64,000 nucleotides of DNA from Vibrio bathopelagicus (GTDB taxonomy: Bacteria > Pseudomonadota > Gammaproteobacteria > Enterobacterales > Vibrionaceae): positions 1,240,001 to 1,304,000 of the forward strand of contig NZ_CP062501.1 of assembly GCF_014879975.1 (NCBI RefSeq). Reading direction: 5' to 3'. Shown piece after piece: positions 1 through 9,270 of the stretch. Made by a program: the position numbers and the translations under genes. The notes under the pieces are model-generated. The model made no database searches, was not told the DNA's origin, and worked only from the letters and a program-made list of their open reading frames with translations. Each line of letters begins with the position of its first letter. Positions within the stretch are counted from its first letter, which is position 1.

Positions 1-1242
1 ATTCCACTCTTGTTGATGGGCTGGCATAGTCATATCCCAAGGGATGTATGAGCGGGTGTGGAGACAAACCTGACGCCAAATCCAAATCCTAAAGGTGGCA
101 TTGACTTGAGTATCGAACATAGCTTGTATACTAGTTTCAAGAGTCAAAGGCTGTCCCATTCGCCCTGGTGACGCTTGTATGTAGGCGCCACTCTCAACCC
201 ATTCTTGTAACTTTTCGAGTATCTCGTGCCATTCAAAGTCGATACCCAAATTTTTCGGTGTCACTGGTAAACGTTTTCCATAGACAATATAAAGCGCTTG
301 GATCCAATCCTCACCTTCGAACTCCTCAAGGCTTGATACTAATTCAACTATTTTCGGAACATGTTCATTCAGACCATGCAATACAAAATCAAACGGAGCC
401 AAGGCACTACTCGGATTAAAGTTAGCAAACTCTTTGAGCTCTAAAAGCTTGGCAAAAGTGACGACTTCAGGGTCAAACACACTGTCGATTTCGGTGCCGA
501 ACTCCTGACGGAACCAAGTACCTCTGTCCTCTTTCGCAAGCAAACGTTCAAACATGTTCTGATTTCCACTTGCGTTTTCAGCTAACCAGACCACGCTTTC
601 TGCATCGTTTTGCAACGATAAAAACAAATGTGTTTTGTAATCAGAAAACTGCTTGGCTTTAAGCCAACGTTTTAATAAGCCAACCGTGATACTCTGACGT
701 AACTGTAAGCATTCAAGGAAAAGTAAGGAAAGCTTACGACCACCTTCAACCATCTCGATGATCACCGAGTCGATGTCTGGCAACGACGACTGAACCACTA
801 ATAATTTAGCGGTTTGGTAATCCAAATCATCCAATATAGATAAACCACAAAGGAGGTTTTGCTGATCTTGTCCAAGGTCTGAGTTCAACATCAGCCAAGC
901 ATAAATGGCTGGTTCGCTCTGCTTTAATTGATGTATTAATCCTGGAGCCAAACGATAGAAAGACAAATAAACATTTTCTAATTGTTTAATCTGACGCTCA
1001 GCCAAGGCTAAGTAATCCAGTTTGGCGCTTGGGTATCCCCTTTTGTGGACTTGTAAGCGTTGTTTTAATAAAAAACCGAATGTCTCTGAAGCCAGTGACA
1101 ACTTTTCATTACAAATGTCCAACCACTTGATAGGAAGCTTATCCAATAAAATGAGCGTGCTTTTCGCATTAGCAATGGCCAGTTCCACATCTTCATTAGT
1201 AATCGGCTGGTTTAGTTGATCTATACCTATTTTTTGACGCAT
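1..1242 (-). CDS. T6SS-associated TIGR02270-like protein (partial)
   Basis: An open frame starts at ATG 1242 and runs off the left edge without a stop (414 codons visible). It lies 25 bases after the DUF6484 gene and is the fourth gene of the hcp-vgrG set, so it is probably co-transcribed. The product is helical and leucine-rich (for example 'LCGLSILDDLDYQTAKLLV'). Near the visible end it has the pattern 'GQPLTLETSIQAM' followed by a short arm ending in 'PAHQQEW'. That resembles my recollection of the C-terminus of the TIGR02270 family of HEAT-like proteins encoded beside VgrG genes. The family assignment is by pattern memory only. The role in T6SS is unknown; spike loading or effector handling is a guess from position. 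Confidence 0.6.
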   Translation of the reverse strand, partial: MRQKIGIDQLNQPITNEDVELAIANAKSTLILLDKLPIKWLDICNEKLSLASETFGFLLKQRLQVHKRGYPSAKLDYLALAERQIKQLENVYLSFYRLAPGLIHQLKQSEPAIYAWLMLNSDLGQDQQNLLCGLSILDDLDYQTAKLLVVQSSLPDIDSVIIEMVEGGRKLSLLFLECLQLRQSITVGLLKRWLKAKQFSDYKTHLFLSLQNDAESVVWLAENASGNQNMFERLLAKEDRGTWFRQEFGTEIDSVFDPEVVTFAKLLELKEFANFNPSSALAPFDFVLHGLNEHVPKIVELVSSLEEFEGEDWIQALYIVYGKRLPVTPKNLGIDFEWHEILEKLQEWVESGAYIQASPGRMGQPLTLETSIQAMFDTQVNATFRIWIWRQVCLHTRSYIPWDMTMPAHQQEWN

Positions 1243-1267
1243 CCGTGAATCCAATCTAGTAACACGA

Positions 1268-1753
1268 TCAATTGATCGCAATGGTGCCGCCTTGAATTTT
1301 TTGTGCCTTCTCAGCTTGAGAGGTCACATATTTGGCTTTGGTGGTAATTCGACCATCACGGCCGCTGTAGCGAGTTTCTGTTTCGCCACTTCTCACAACT
1401 AATTCTTGCTCCGTTTCGATAACCATTTTCTTTGCCCTCAGTACAAATTCATCCGAATCATCAAGAATGGAGAAAAAAATATCTGTTACTAAAGGGAGGT
1501 TAAAATCGTTATTCAAAAACTCGATACGACATGACAGTTTGTTATCAATAGCAAGTTGTAACTCGGCTAATTTGAACCCTCGCCCCAACCTCGCATTTAT
1601 TGGTTGCTTTAAAGGGTTTCCTTCGAAATCGACACGAACACCACTCTTAGTTTCGTTAATCGATACAATTGTTCCAAAACGCGAAAAGCAAGCCGTTGGT
1701 TCGGCTTGCTGTTCGGTGATGGTTTGTATTATTGGGGTTTGTTTTTCCATCAT
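1268..1753 (-). CDS. DUF6484 domain protein, T6SS vgrG-linked
   Basis: A 161-residue protein whose start overlaps the vgrG stop by one base (TAATG), so translation is coupled. The motif 'VRVDFEGNPLKQPINARLG' and the following 'LAIDNKLSCRIEFLNND' are typical of DUF6484, a family encoded directly after vgrG in several T6SS loci. The C-terminal part ('RYSGRDGRITTKAKYVTS', ending 'GGTIAIN') reads like one more turn of the VgrG C-terminal beta needle ('GGNVAIN'). This suggests the protein may extend or cap the spike; that is an inference. There are two adjacent Met codons and the first is used here. No signal peptide is seen. Confidence 0.75.
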   Translation of the reverse strand: MMEKQTPIIQTITEQQAEPTACFSRFGTIVSINETKSGVRVDFEGNPLKQPINARLGRGFKLAELQLAIDNKLSCRIEFLNNDFNLPLVTDIFFSILDDSDEFVLRAKKMVIETEQELVVRSGETETRYSGRDGRITTKAKYVTSQAEKAQKIQGGTIAIN

Positions 1754-3831
1754 TAATTGATCGCTACATTTCCACCTTTGATTACAACTTTATCGCTTCC
1801 TTCAATGGTTATTGAGGAACCTGACAACTTGATAGAACCGTCGCTATTCATCACTAATGACGAACCACCTGTTTTCAGTACTATCTTGTCACCGCTTATG
1901 ATCTGGGTCGCACCATCGGCTTTGTATGAAGTATTTCCTTTAACAGAGACCGTTAAGTTGCCACCAACCGTCTGGTTATCATCGGCCCCTATATCAGAAC
2001 TTTTTGATGCACCTACCGTTAAATTGCTATTTTCACCCACATCCAAGTCATCATTCTTACCAATCTTGGTAACTTGATTGTCTCCAATTTCTAGATCAGA
2101 GTTGTTCTTAACATATTGAGTTTCATTAGCGTTGTAAGTAACGGATACATCTTGCTCGACAGTTTCAGTAAACGTGCTGTTAACCAGGGTAGTCTTGTGT
2201 CCGTCAATGGTCTCTTTGTGATCACCGTGAACATCATTCGTCTGATGGCGTGCAACCTTTAAGAACTCATCTTGGCCTATGTCGCGATAGCGGTTATTTA
2301 AAACCTTGGTCGACATATCTTTTTGCGCATGAATATAGACTTCTTCTTGGTTAGCTTCATCTTCAAAGCTCAACTCATTATAGCCGGTCCCTTTATGCGT
2401 TTGAGTTCTGAAAGTCGTACGCGTTTTATTCTCCGGTAACGAATAAGGGGGATAATGAAGCCCGTTATAAACTGCACCAGTAACTAAAGGCCTGTCCGGG
2501 TCTCCCTCTAGGAAGGTAACAACCACCTCATGACCGATGCGAGGTAGGTATACCGCACCCCAAGTCGGTGCTGCCATTGATTGGCTAACTCGAATCCAAC
2601 AACTCGAATGCTCATCGCTCTCGCCATAACGGTCCCAATGGAACTGAACTTTGATTCGCCCAAGCTTATCGGTATAGATTTCTTCGCCTGCAGGCCCCAC
2701 GACAACTGCCGTTTGTGTACCTTCAACCAAAGGAGCTTCAAGTTTTGGAGCTCTAAACTCAACATTCCTAGGAATGCACGCAAACTGATTGTGATATGTA
2801 GTTGGCAGACCATTAGTTTCATCTTCATGAACCTGAGGGTCATGGCCACTATGCATTACCGATAACATGAGGTAATCGCGGTTGATGGCTGAACGTGGAT
2901 GCTCACTGATACTAAAACTGTATCCAGACGCCAGTCTCATGACATTACTGGTCGCCTCTACTTGCTGATTATCAACAACATGTTCAGACATCCATTCATT
3001 TGATCTTACTTGACCCATCATTGGATCAACGTAACGTCCTGGGAAATCGAATAATTTCAAGTCTAAATCGAGTTCACCGGAGCTACTCATTTCTTGAGGG
3101 ATCTTCGGAAATTCATAGTTATAGTCGGTGTAAGTAACGTGGCCAGTTTTCACTCGATTAACGAGTTCAAGGTCTGAGATATGCTCGCGGTCTGCAACAC
3201 CACCACCATCAGCATGGTAAACAATTGGCCCCAAATAAGACCCGTTCAGTGGTGAGCTCAATAACTCAGCTATTGCGTCATTACTGTCGACAATAACCAT
3301 CGTGTGGTTAGCTTCTGTATGCTCGAAGTAGTACCACATTCCGTGTTCTGCCAGAATTCGTTGAACAAACTCAAGGTCTGTCTCTCGATATTGGAGCACG
3401 TATTCTTTTGAAGGATATACACCTGACAGCTCTAATCGATAATCAGTAACTGACGCATCATCTAAGACTTCAGAAATGATCGCCGACGCTGATTTTTGTT
3501 GAAAAATACGGCAGTCTTGTCTTTGGCTTAAAAACCAAGCTTGTGGAACAAGAGTCAATTGGTAACGAGAGAATCTCCGACCCGACCCAAGGTAACGGAC
3601 CTCATTAACCACACCGTGAAAGCATCTCGCTGAACTGACACCTTGACCATATAGAGTCAAGCTGCCTGGTTTACGGATGAGTGCATCAAATGAGATATCA
3701 GGATCAAGTGAAAGTAATGATAGGCTGATTTGAAAAGGCTTTGAAAGCTCTTCGATTACCTGAAAGCTCTCCACACGAAAATCATGTTCAGAGCCTTGCA
3801 GTTCAAACTTAAATTCTACGTCATTCACCAT
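1753..3831 (-). CDS. tssI: VgrG / TssI spike protein of the type VI secretion system
   Basis: A 692-residue protein of normal length for a VgrG without an added toxin domain. The N-terminal half matches the gp27-like base ('RETDLEFVQRILAEHGMWYYFE', split here as the usual VgrG signature around residues 125-150). It is followed by the gp5-like OB fold ('KLGRIKVQFHWDR', 'SCWIRVSQ', 'IGHEVVVTFLEGDPDRP'). The last 200 residues are the repetitive beta-helical needle rich in D, N, T and G, ending 'VVIKGGNVAIN'. No extra C-terminal enzymatic domain is visible, so this is probably a structural spike. It lies 74 bases after hcp with a hairpin between them. The genes after it (DUF6484, TIGR02270-like) may encode spike accessories. 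Confidence 0.95.
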   Translation of the reverse strand: MVNDVEFKFELQGSEHDFRVESFQVIEELSKPFQISLSLLSLDPDISFDALIRKPGSLTLYGQGVSSARCFHGVVNEVRYLGSGRRFSRYQLTLVPQAWFLSQRQDCRIFQQKSASAIISEVLDDASVTDYRLELSGVYPSKEYVLQYRETDLEFVQRILAEHGMWYYFEHTEANHTMVIVDSNDAIAELLSSPLNGSYLGPIVYHADGGGVADREHISDLELVNRVKTGHVTYTDYNYEFPKIPQEMSSSGELDLDLKLFDFPGRYVDPMMGQVRSNEWMSEHVVDNQQVEATSNVMRLASGYSFSISEHPRSAINRDYLMLSVMHSGHDPQVHEDETNGLPTTYHNQFACIPRNVEFRAPKLEAPLVEGTQTAVVVGPAGEEIYTDKLGRIKVQFHWDRYGESDEHSSCWIRVSQSMAAPTWGAVYLPRIGHEVVVTFLEGDPDRPLVTGAVYNGLHYPPYSLPENKTRTTFRTQTHKGTGYNELSFEDEANQEEVYIHAQKDMSTKVLNNRYRDIGQDEFLKVARHQTNDVHGDHKETIDGHKTTLVNSTFTETVEQDVSVTYNANETQYVKNNSDLEIGDNQVTKIGKNDDLDVGENSNLTVGASKSSDIGADDNQTVGGNLTVSVKGNTSYKADGATQIISGDKIVLKTGGSSLVMNSDGSIKLSGSSITIEGSDKVVIKGGNVAIN

Positions 3832-3860
3832 ATCTTTTACCTGATACTAATAATAGAAAT

Positions 3861-3885
3861 AGGGCCAACAGTAGTTGTTGACCCT
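3861..3885 (-). terminator. hairpin between hcp and vgrG (probable attenuator)
   Basis: Reading the minus strand, AGGGTCAACA-ACTAC-TGTTGGCCCT forms a 10-bp stem with one G-T wobble and a 5-nt loop, followed by a moderately T-rich stretch. It sits in the hcp-vgrG gap. A partial terminator here would give far more Hcp than VgrG, as tube assembly needs. The T tract is weak, so RNA stabilisation of the hcp message is an equal possibility. Confidence 0.5.
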
Positions 3886-3905
3886 TTGTTGTTCACGAAA
3901 AGCGA

Positions 3906-4424
3906 TTAAGCTTCGCGTGGAGCACGCCAGTCATCGTTACCAGCAGTACCACAGTTTTCGTGAGTTACTTCGATTGCACGATAAGTCAGCTTAAGTACTT
4001 CTTCAGTTACACGATCTGAAGTTGCAGCGTCTTGACAGTGATTCATACGAGTTTGAATATCTACTAGTAGTGCATCAATTAACTTGATTGAGTAGTAGTG
4101 CTCTTGCTTACCTTGTACCGAAGTACGGTAAAAACGGATTACACACTCAGGAAGCTTTTCGCCAGACACTAATGCGTTGAATAACAGAGGTGAACAACGG
4201 TCTTGTACTTTAGTTACTACTACAGGGCGGTGAACACGTTGACCTGTTGGTTGGCCACTTTGTGGGTCACGTGGAACTGTTAGTACGTGATCAAGTTCTT
4301 GAACTAGGAACTCATCAACGTGAGCTTCTTGCCAAGTGTTACCTACAGAATCTGCAGAGTAAGTATCTTTAGTAATGTGACCTTGAGTTTCACCATTGAT
4401 AGACATATATGCTGGAGTTGGCAT
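3906..4424 (-). CDS. hcp: Hcp / TssD tube protein of the type VI secretion system
   Basis: 172 residues, the normal size, starting 'MPTPAYMSINGETQGHI' and close to the Hcp of Vibrio cholerae as I recall it. The 'ADSVGNTWQEAHVDEF' and 'DPQSGQPTGQRVHRPVVVTK' segments and the 'YYSIKLIDALLVDIQTRM' strand are characteristic Hcp features. Hexamers stack into the inner tube that is expelled from the cell and can carry small effectors. A good ribosome site (AAAGGAAAT) lies before the ATG. It is first in the minus-strand set and is preceded by a sigma-54-type promoter at 4497-4513. Confidence 0.96.
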   Translation of the reverse strand: MPTPAYMSINGETQGHITKDTYSADSVGNTWQEAHVDEFLVQELDHVLTVPRDPQSGQPTGQRVHRPVVVTKVQDRCSPLLFNALVSGEKLPECVIRFYRTSVQGKQEHYYSIKLIDALLVDIQTRMNHCQDAATSDRVTEEVLKLTYRAIEVTHENCGTAGNDDWRAPREA

Positions 4425-4496
4425 CGATATTTCCTTTTTAAAATTTATAATTCATTAATTCACCAAATCGCTTATCACCGCGACTGATTAAGTTAA

Positions 4497-4513
4497 TACA
4501 AACATCATGCCAA
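4497..4513 (-). promoter_or_regulatory. sigma-54-type promoter of hcp
   Basis: The minus strand reads TTGGCATGATGTTTGTA. This fits the -24/-12 pattern (TGGCAC-N5-TTGCW) with TGGCAT, five bases, then TTGT. It lies about 75 bases before the hcp start, leaving an untranslated leader of about 60 bases. VasH, encoded on the other strand at 7557, is a sigma-54 activator, and hcp control by VasH and sigma-54 is established in V. cholerae. Confidence 0.65.
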
Positions 4514-4877
4514 CATTATAAACCCAACAAATACAGTCAGTTACGATAAACTGGTCATTTTAAGCATTATATTCAATAACAACTTATTGTATAGAAAAAC
4601 GATTTCTTGAACGTGAACATTAATAAATTGAATTTAAAATAAAAAGACAAAATAACCATCTAGAACATTAGAAATAAAGTTAAAAAAACTAGCAATTAAA
4701 TCATAATGCCTATGTTATATATTATTTTGAACGAAATATTAAATTTCAGTCAGATAAAAAGCCAAAACAAACAATAAAAATAACCAATAAACAATAGTAA
4801 ATTCATCACCGAATAAAAAACAGTTATCAATTTTAGTATAATTGCCGAATCCCATATACATAACTAATAGAACTAGA
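4514..4877. other. AT-rich divergent intergenic region of hcp and clpV
   Basis: About 360 bases of very AT-rich sequence with no open frame I would support. It should hold activator sites for VasH upstream of the hcp promoter and the start of transcription for clpV. A TATAAT-like box at about 4836-4841 faces clpV, but I see no convincing -35 element. Confidence 0.5.
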
Positions 4878-7570
4878 ATGATAAATATAAACCTTTCCTC
4901 TTTAATACAACGTCTACACCCTATTGTAAAGTCGCTTTAGAGGATGCCGCTGCATTAGCCGTATCGGAAAAAGCCAATGAAGTGCAAATTGAACACTATC
5001 TATTAAGCTTATTAGAAAGGCCAAATAGTGATTTTGATATCTTATTAAGTCATTTCGATTGCTCAGAGACCATTTTAAGGCAATCTATTCGTTCGACTTT
5101 AGATACTAATACAACAGGTAACGGTAGCAAGCCTGTTTTTTCTTCGCTTTTAATTGAATGGCTTCAAGAAAGTTGGTTGGTCTCATCTTTAGACCTATCC
5201 GAAACTCAGATTCGCTCTGGTGCCCTACTTCTTACACTCGTGAGCAACCCACTACGCTATGGTCAACACGGCTACGCTTCAATCCTAGACGGTGTAAACC
5301 CAGATACCTTAAAGCGTAACTTTTCTGAACTTACAACAAACTCTCTAGAATCTTTAGCAACGACATCAGAAAAAACCGACGCACGCGAAGATGGTTCAGC
5401 ATTAAGTAAATTCACTACCGACTTTACCGGTAAAGCAAGAAAGGGCGAGATCGACCCAGTATTCTGCCGTGATCAAGAAATAAGACAAATAATCGACATC
5501 TTGGCGCGACGTAGAAAAAACAACCCAATCGCCGTAGGTGAGCCGGGAGTTGGTAAAACAGCGGTAGTAGAGGGCCTTGCATTAAAAATTACCGAAGGAG
5601 ATGTGCCAGACTGCCTCAAAGGTGTTGAACTATATGGCCTAGACATGGGCTTACTTCAAGCTGGGGCAAGTGTTAAGGGAGAGTTTGAAAAACGCCTTAA
5701 CGCAGTACTAGACGAAGTGAAGAATTCACCGACTCCAATCATTTTATTTATAGATGAAGCTCACACGCTAGTTGGTGGAGGCAATCAAGCTGGAGGCAGT
5801 GATGCTGCCAACCTACTTAAACCCGCTCTAGCACGTGGTGAAGTAAAAACAATTGCTGCCACCACATGGTCTGAGTACAAAAAATATTTCGAAAAAGATC
5901 CAGCTCTGGCGCGCCGTTTCCAACTGGTAAAACTTGATGAGCCGTCGTCTACTCAAGCAGCATTGATCATCCGAGGCTTAAGACCAGCCTATGAAAAGTC
6001 ACATAACGTATACGTACGTGACGACGCAATCACTGCCGCAGCAAACTTAGCTGATCGTTACATCACTGGACGCCAACTGCCAGATAAAGCAATCGACGTG
6101 TTAGATACGGCTTGCGCCCGCGTCAATATTAGCCTCAATGCAACACCGGCACCGGTTGAAACATTGCATCAAGAAATTGCGGCTGCGAATCGCGAGCTCG
6201 AAGCTCTGGAGCGTGACCAACTGCAGCAAACTGGTGACAAACACAGTGCCGCTTTAATTCCTGAGCTAAAAGAGAAGATTGAAAAGGCCACCGAAGAACA
6301 AGCTACCCTTCAAGTTCAATGGAAAAAAGAACAATCTCTTATTCACGAAATCATTGAACTGCGTAGCCATCTTTATAGCCTTACTACTCCTTCTACTGAA
6401 GAAGACAGCGCCCCTAAAGCTGACAATACGCTTCAAGACGGTGAAGTACTAACAAGTGACAAACCAGATTGTCATGAATATTCTGAAGAGCAAACTCGCG
6501 AAGCTATTCAATCTTGTAATGAACGTTTAGATAACGTGCGCGGTACCAATCCACTCGTTCACTACGAAGTGGGTCCCGACGAAATTAGTCATGTAATTTC
6601 TGATTGGACAGGCATTCCTATGGGTAAGATGCTTCAAGATGAGTCGCAAGCGACCTTAAACTTGAAGCAAAATCTAATTCAAAACATTAAAGGCCAAGAG
6701 TTTGCCATTGATGCGCTTGCTGAAGGTATTCAAACCGCAAAAGCAGGATTGGGCAACCCAGATGCACCAACGGGCGTTTTCTTATTGGTTGGCCCAAGTG
6801 GTGTAGGTAAAACAGAAACCGCTCGCGCTATCGCCGATCAAATGTTTGGTGGTGAGCGCTTCATGACAACCATCAACATGTCTGAGTTCCAAGAGAAACA
6901 CACTGTCTCTCGCCTTATTGGTTCTCCTCCTGGCTATGTTGGTTTTGGTGAAGGCGGTATGCTGACCGAAGCAGTTCGTCAGCGGCCTTACTCTGTTGTT
7001 CTTTTAGATGAAGTTGAAAAAGCAGACCCAGAAGTACTCAACCTGTTCTACCAAGTTTTCGACAAAGGTACGCTAAATGATGGCGAAGGTCGTACCATCG
7101 ACTTCAAAAATACGCTCATCATCATGACAAGTAACCTTGCGACTCATGAGATTGAGTCTTTAGTTCACCAAGCGAAAGACATTGATGCCAATATCGTCGC
7201 TGAAGCCATTCGCCCTACGTTGAATCAACACTTCAAGCCAGCCTTATTGGCTCGTATGTCCGTCTTGCCATTCCTTCCACTTTCAGACGCGGCGATGACT
7301 GACATCATCCATCATAAACTGAAGAAAGTGTCTGAGCGCCTGCAAAGCCACCACAAACTGGCACTTTGCTATGGAGATAACTTAGTAGAATTCGTATTAG
7401 GAAACTGCCGTCTTGCAGAGACGGGAGCCCGAAATATTGATGCCGTAATTAACCGTCAATTATTGCCGCAGCTCTCGACTCAACTACTGGTGAATGACAA
7501 GGATGATTCACATACTCAAATTGACGTTTCTGTGGACGAGCAAGGAACTCTAACCTATGCGTTCAGCTAA
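4878..7570 (+). CDS. tssH: ClpV / TssH sheath-recycling ATPase, frameshifted near the N-terminus
   Basis: A ClpB-type double AAA+ ATPase that disassembles contracted T6SS sheath. It has a Walker A '[10 protein letters not shown]' and Walker B '[14 protein letters not shown]' in the first AAA domain. The second has '[12 protein letters not shown]' and '[13 protein letters not shown]'. A coiled middle domain and the C-terminal D2-small domain follow. The expected N-terminus is read from ATG 4878 ('[19 protein letters not shown]') but meets TAG at 4938. The rest ('[20 protein letters not shown]') continues in the frame used from 4931 onward. One base appears to be missing near 4933-4936. Without repair the longest continuous frame starts at GTG 4982 (862 residues) and lacks about 35 residues of the N-domain, the part that contacts the sheath. 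It overlaps vasH by 14 bases. Either a true mutation or a sequencing error. Confidence 0.9.
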
Positions 7571-9185
7571 CCATAGTGAGCTTAGTAACGCCCTACTTGC
7601 GATCAGCCAATCTCTGGCTGATCGCAGCCAGTTAGCTCAAACTTTGGATGCAGTTCTCACAGCAGCAAGGCAAATGACTTTCGCGAAACATGGCATCATT
7701 TACGTGCTTGACCAAACCGGTCAAGCCTTGATTCCGAGCACCGCGCACCACCATGAAAAAGTTATTACCTCACATCCTTGGGAGCCACTGCAGTTAGATA
7801 CAGTAAGTGAAGCCGATCCATTCAACTTCGCAGTACGTAACGGCGAAGTTGTCTTGATCAATGAGCTATACACTTACAATGGTTATGACTGTGAAGGCAT
7901 CTATCAAACCGAGCAAACGTTAGGTCTAAAAAGCAATAACTTACTTGCTTGGCCCTTGATTGATGATGAAGGCAAAACCATTGGATTGTTGGTTTTGCTC
8001 GATTTAAGCGTTATCGATAATGAAACCGCACTTACCGAGTTTTGCCGAATGGCGGCAAGTAATATTCGCCATGCCATTTGGTTAGAGCAATACGGCCAAG
8101 TAATCAAGAGTTTAAGCGCCGATAACCAAGCTTTAGTTCGTGAAAATACTCAGTTAAAAAAGCGGACAAAGAAAACCTATCAAGGTCCGATCGCTGAAAG
8201 TGAAGAGATGGTTAATGTATTGAGCCGACTTGATAAGGTGTTATCTCTGCCTGTCGACGTCTTACTTAGAGGTGAGACTGGCGCGGGTAAAGAAGTCATC
8301 GCAAAATACATACACGAAAACTCGAATCGTTCAGACCAAGCATTAATCGTTCAGAACTGTGCCGCAATTCCTGAACAACTTTTAGAATCTGAACTTTTCG
8401 GGCACAGAAAGGGCTCATTTACTGGTGCAGACAAGGACAAAGTTGGCCTATTTGAAGCAGCAAACGGTGGCACCCTGTTCCTAGATGAAATTGGTGATAT
8501 GCCAATGTTACTTCAGGCTAAACTGCTCCGTGTGTTGCAAGAACGTAAAGTTCGCCCTGTAGGCGCTAGTAGAGAGATTGAAGTGGATGTTAGAGTCATT
8601 GCTGCGACACACTGTAACTTAATGCAGCAGATTAAAGACGGAGGCTTTAGGGCCGATTTATTCTACCGCTTGAATGTATTTCCTATCACTTTACCACCAC
8701 TGAGAGCCAGACAAGCGGACATTATCCCACTTGCCGAGCACTTTGTTCAGCACGCCACGACGATGTTAGGCTTGCCTCAATCACCAGGCTTGAGTGCTAA
8801 TGTGAGAAACCAACTGCTCGCTTACCCTTACCCCGGTAACGTACGTGAGCTTAAGAACATCATCGAACGCTCGGTTCTGCTTTCCGATTTCGAAACCATT
8901 ACTCAGATTGAGTTTGGTGAACAGATCCCTGAAGAGATAGAACACCATCAAGTTATTGCTCCAGTTACATCGACAATACAGACCACGTTTGAACCTGAAC
9001 CTCTAGGAGATGACGATGTCGCTGTTGGCCTAAAAGAGGTCGTCAGCCAGTACGAACGTACCGTAATTATTGACTGCTTAAATTCTTGTAATTGGCACAC
9101 GAAACGAGCAGCTGAACAGCTGTCACTGCCGTTAAGTACACTTAATCACAAGATGAAGAAGTATGATATTTCTGCGATGAGTTAA
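7557..9185 (+). CDS. vasH: VasH-type sigma-54-dependent transcriptional activator
   Basis: 542 residues. A GAF-like sensor covers about residues 20-175 and the AAA+ core about 205-440, with Walker A 'GETGAGKE', loop motif GSFTGA (residues 286-291) and Walker B '[12 protein letters not shown]'. A Fis-type helix-turn-helix ends the protein ('[20 protein letters not shown]'). This class remodels sigma-54 RNA polymerase, and VasH orthologues switch on hcp and other T6SS genes. It overlaps clpV by 14 bases. The second residue of the GAFTGA loop is Ser instead of Ala; the Thr that touches sigma-54 is kept. It is followed by a strong two-way terminator. Confidence 0.93.
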   Translation: MRSANHSELSNALLAISQSLADRSQLAQTLDAVLTAARQMTFAKHGIIYVLDQTGQALIPSTAHHHEKVITSHPWEPLQLDTVSEADPFNFAVRNGEVVLINELYTYNGYDCEGIYQTEQTLGLKSNNLLAWPLIDDEGKTIGLLVLLDLSVIDNETALTEFCRMAASNIRHAIWLEQYGQVIKSLSADNQALVRENTQLKKRTKKTYQGPIAESEEMVNVLSRLDKVLSLPVDVLLRGETGAGKEVIAKYIHENSNRSDQALIVQNCAAIPEQLLESELFGHRKGSFTGADKDKVGLFEAANGGTLFLDEIGDMPMLLQAKLLRVLQERKVRPVGASREIEVDVRVIAATHCNLMQQIKDGGFRADLFYRLNVFPITLPPLRARQADIIPLAEHFVQHATTMLGLPQSPGLSANVRNQLLAYPYPGNVRELKNIIERSVLLSDFETITQIEFGEQIPEEIEHHQVIAPVTSTIQTTFEPEPLGDDDVAVGLKEVVSQYERTVIIDCLNSCNWHTKRAAEQLSLPLSTLNHKMKKYDISAMS

Positions 9186-9240
9186 GCTATGGGGATAAGT
9201 AAACTGAAGCAGATCAATTAATTAAGTTCTGATTGATAAT

Positions 9241-9266
9241 AAAAAACCGCCCGAAGGCGGTTTTTT
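9241..9266. terminator. bidirectional Rho-independent terminator
   Basis: AAAAAACCGCC-CGAA-GGCGGTTTTTT is a perfect 11-bp stem including the A/T arms, with a 4-nt loop. It ends vasH on the plus strand and the 1586-residue gene on the minus strand, whose stop codon is only 5 bases away. Confidence 0.93.
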
Positions 9267-9270
9267 ATTT

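Noticed and set aside
1753..3831. Evolved VgrG with a C-terminal toxin
   Set aside because: The protein ends with the beta needle; no extra domain follows.
4930..4945. Programmed frameshift in clpV
   Set aside because: No X-XXY-YYZ slippery site or stimulatory structure evident, and ClpV genes are not known to use frameshifting. A deletion is simpler.
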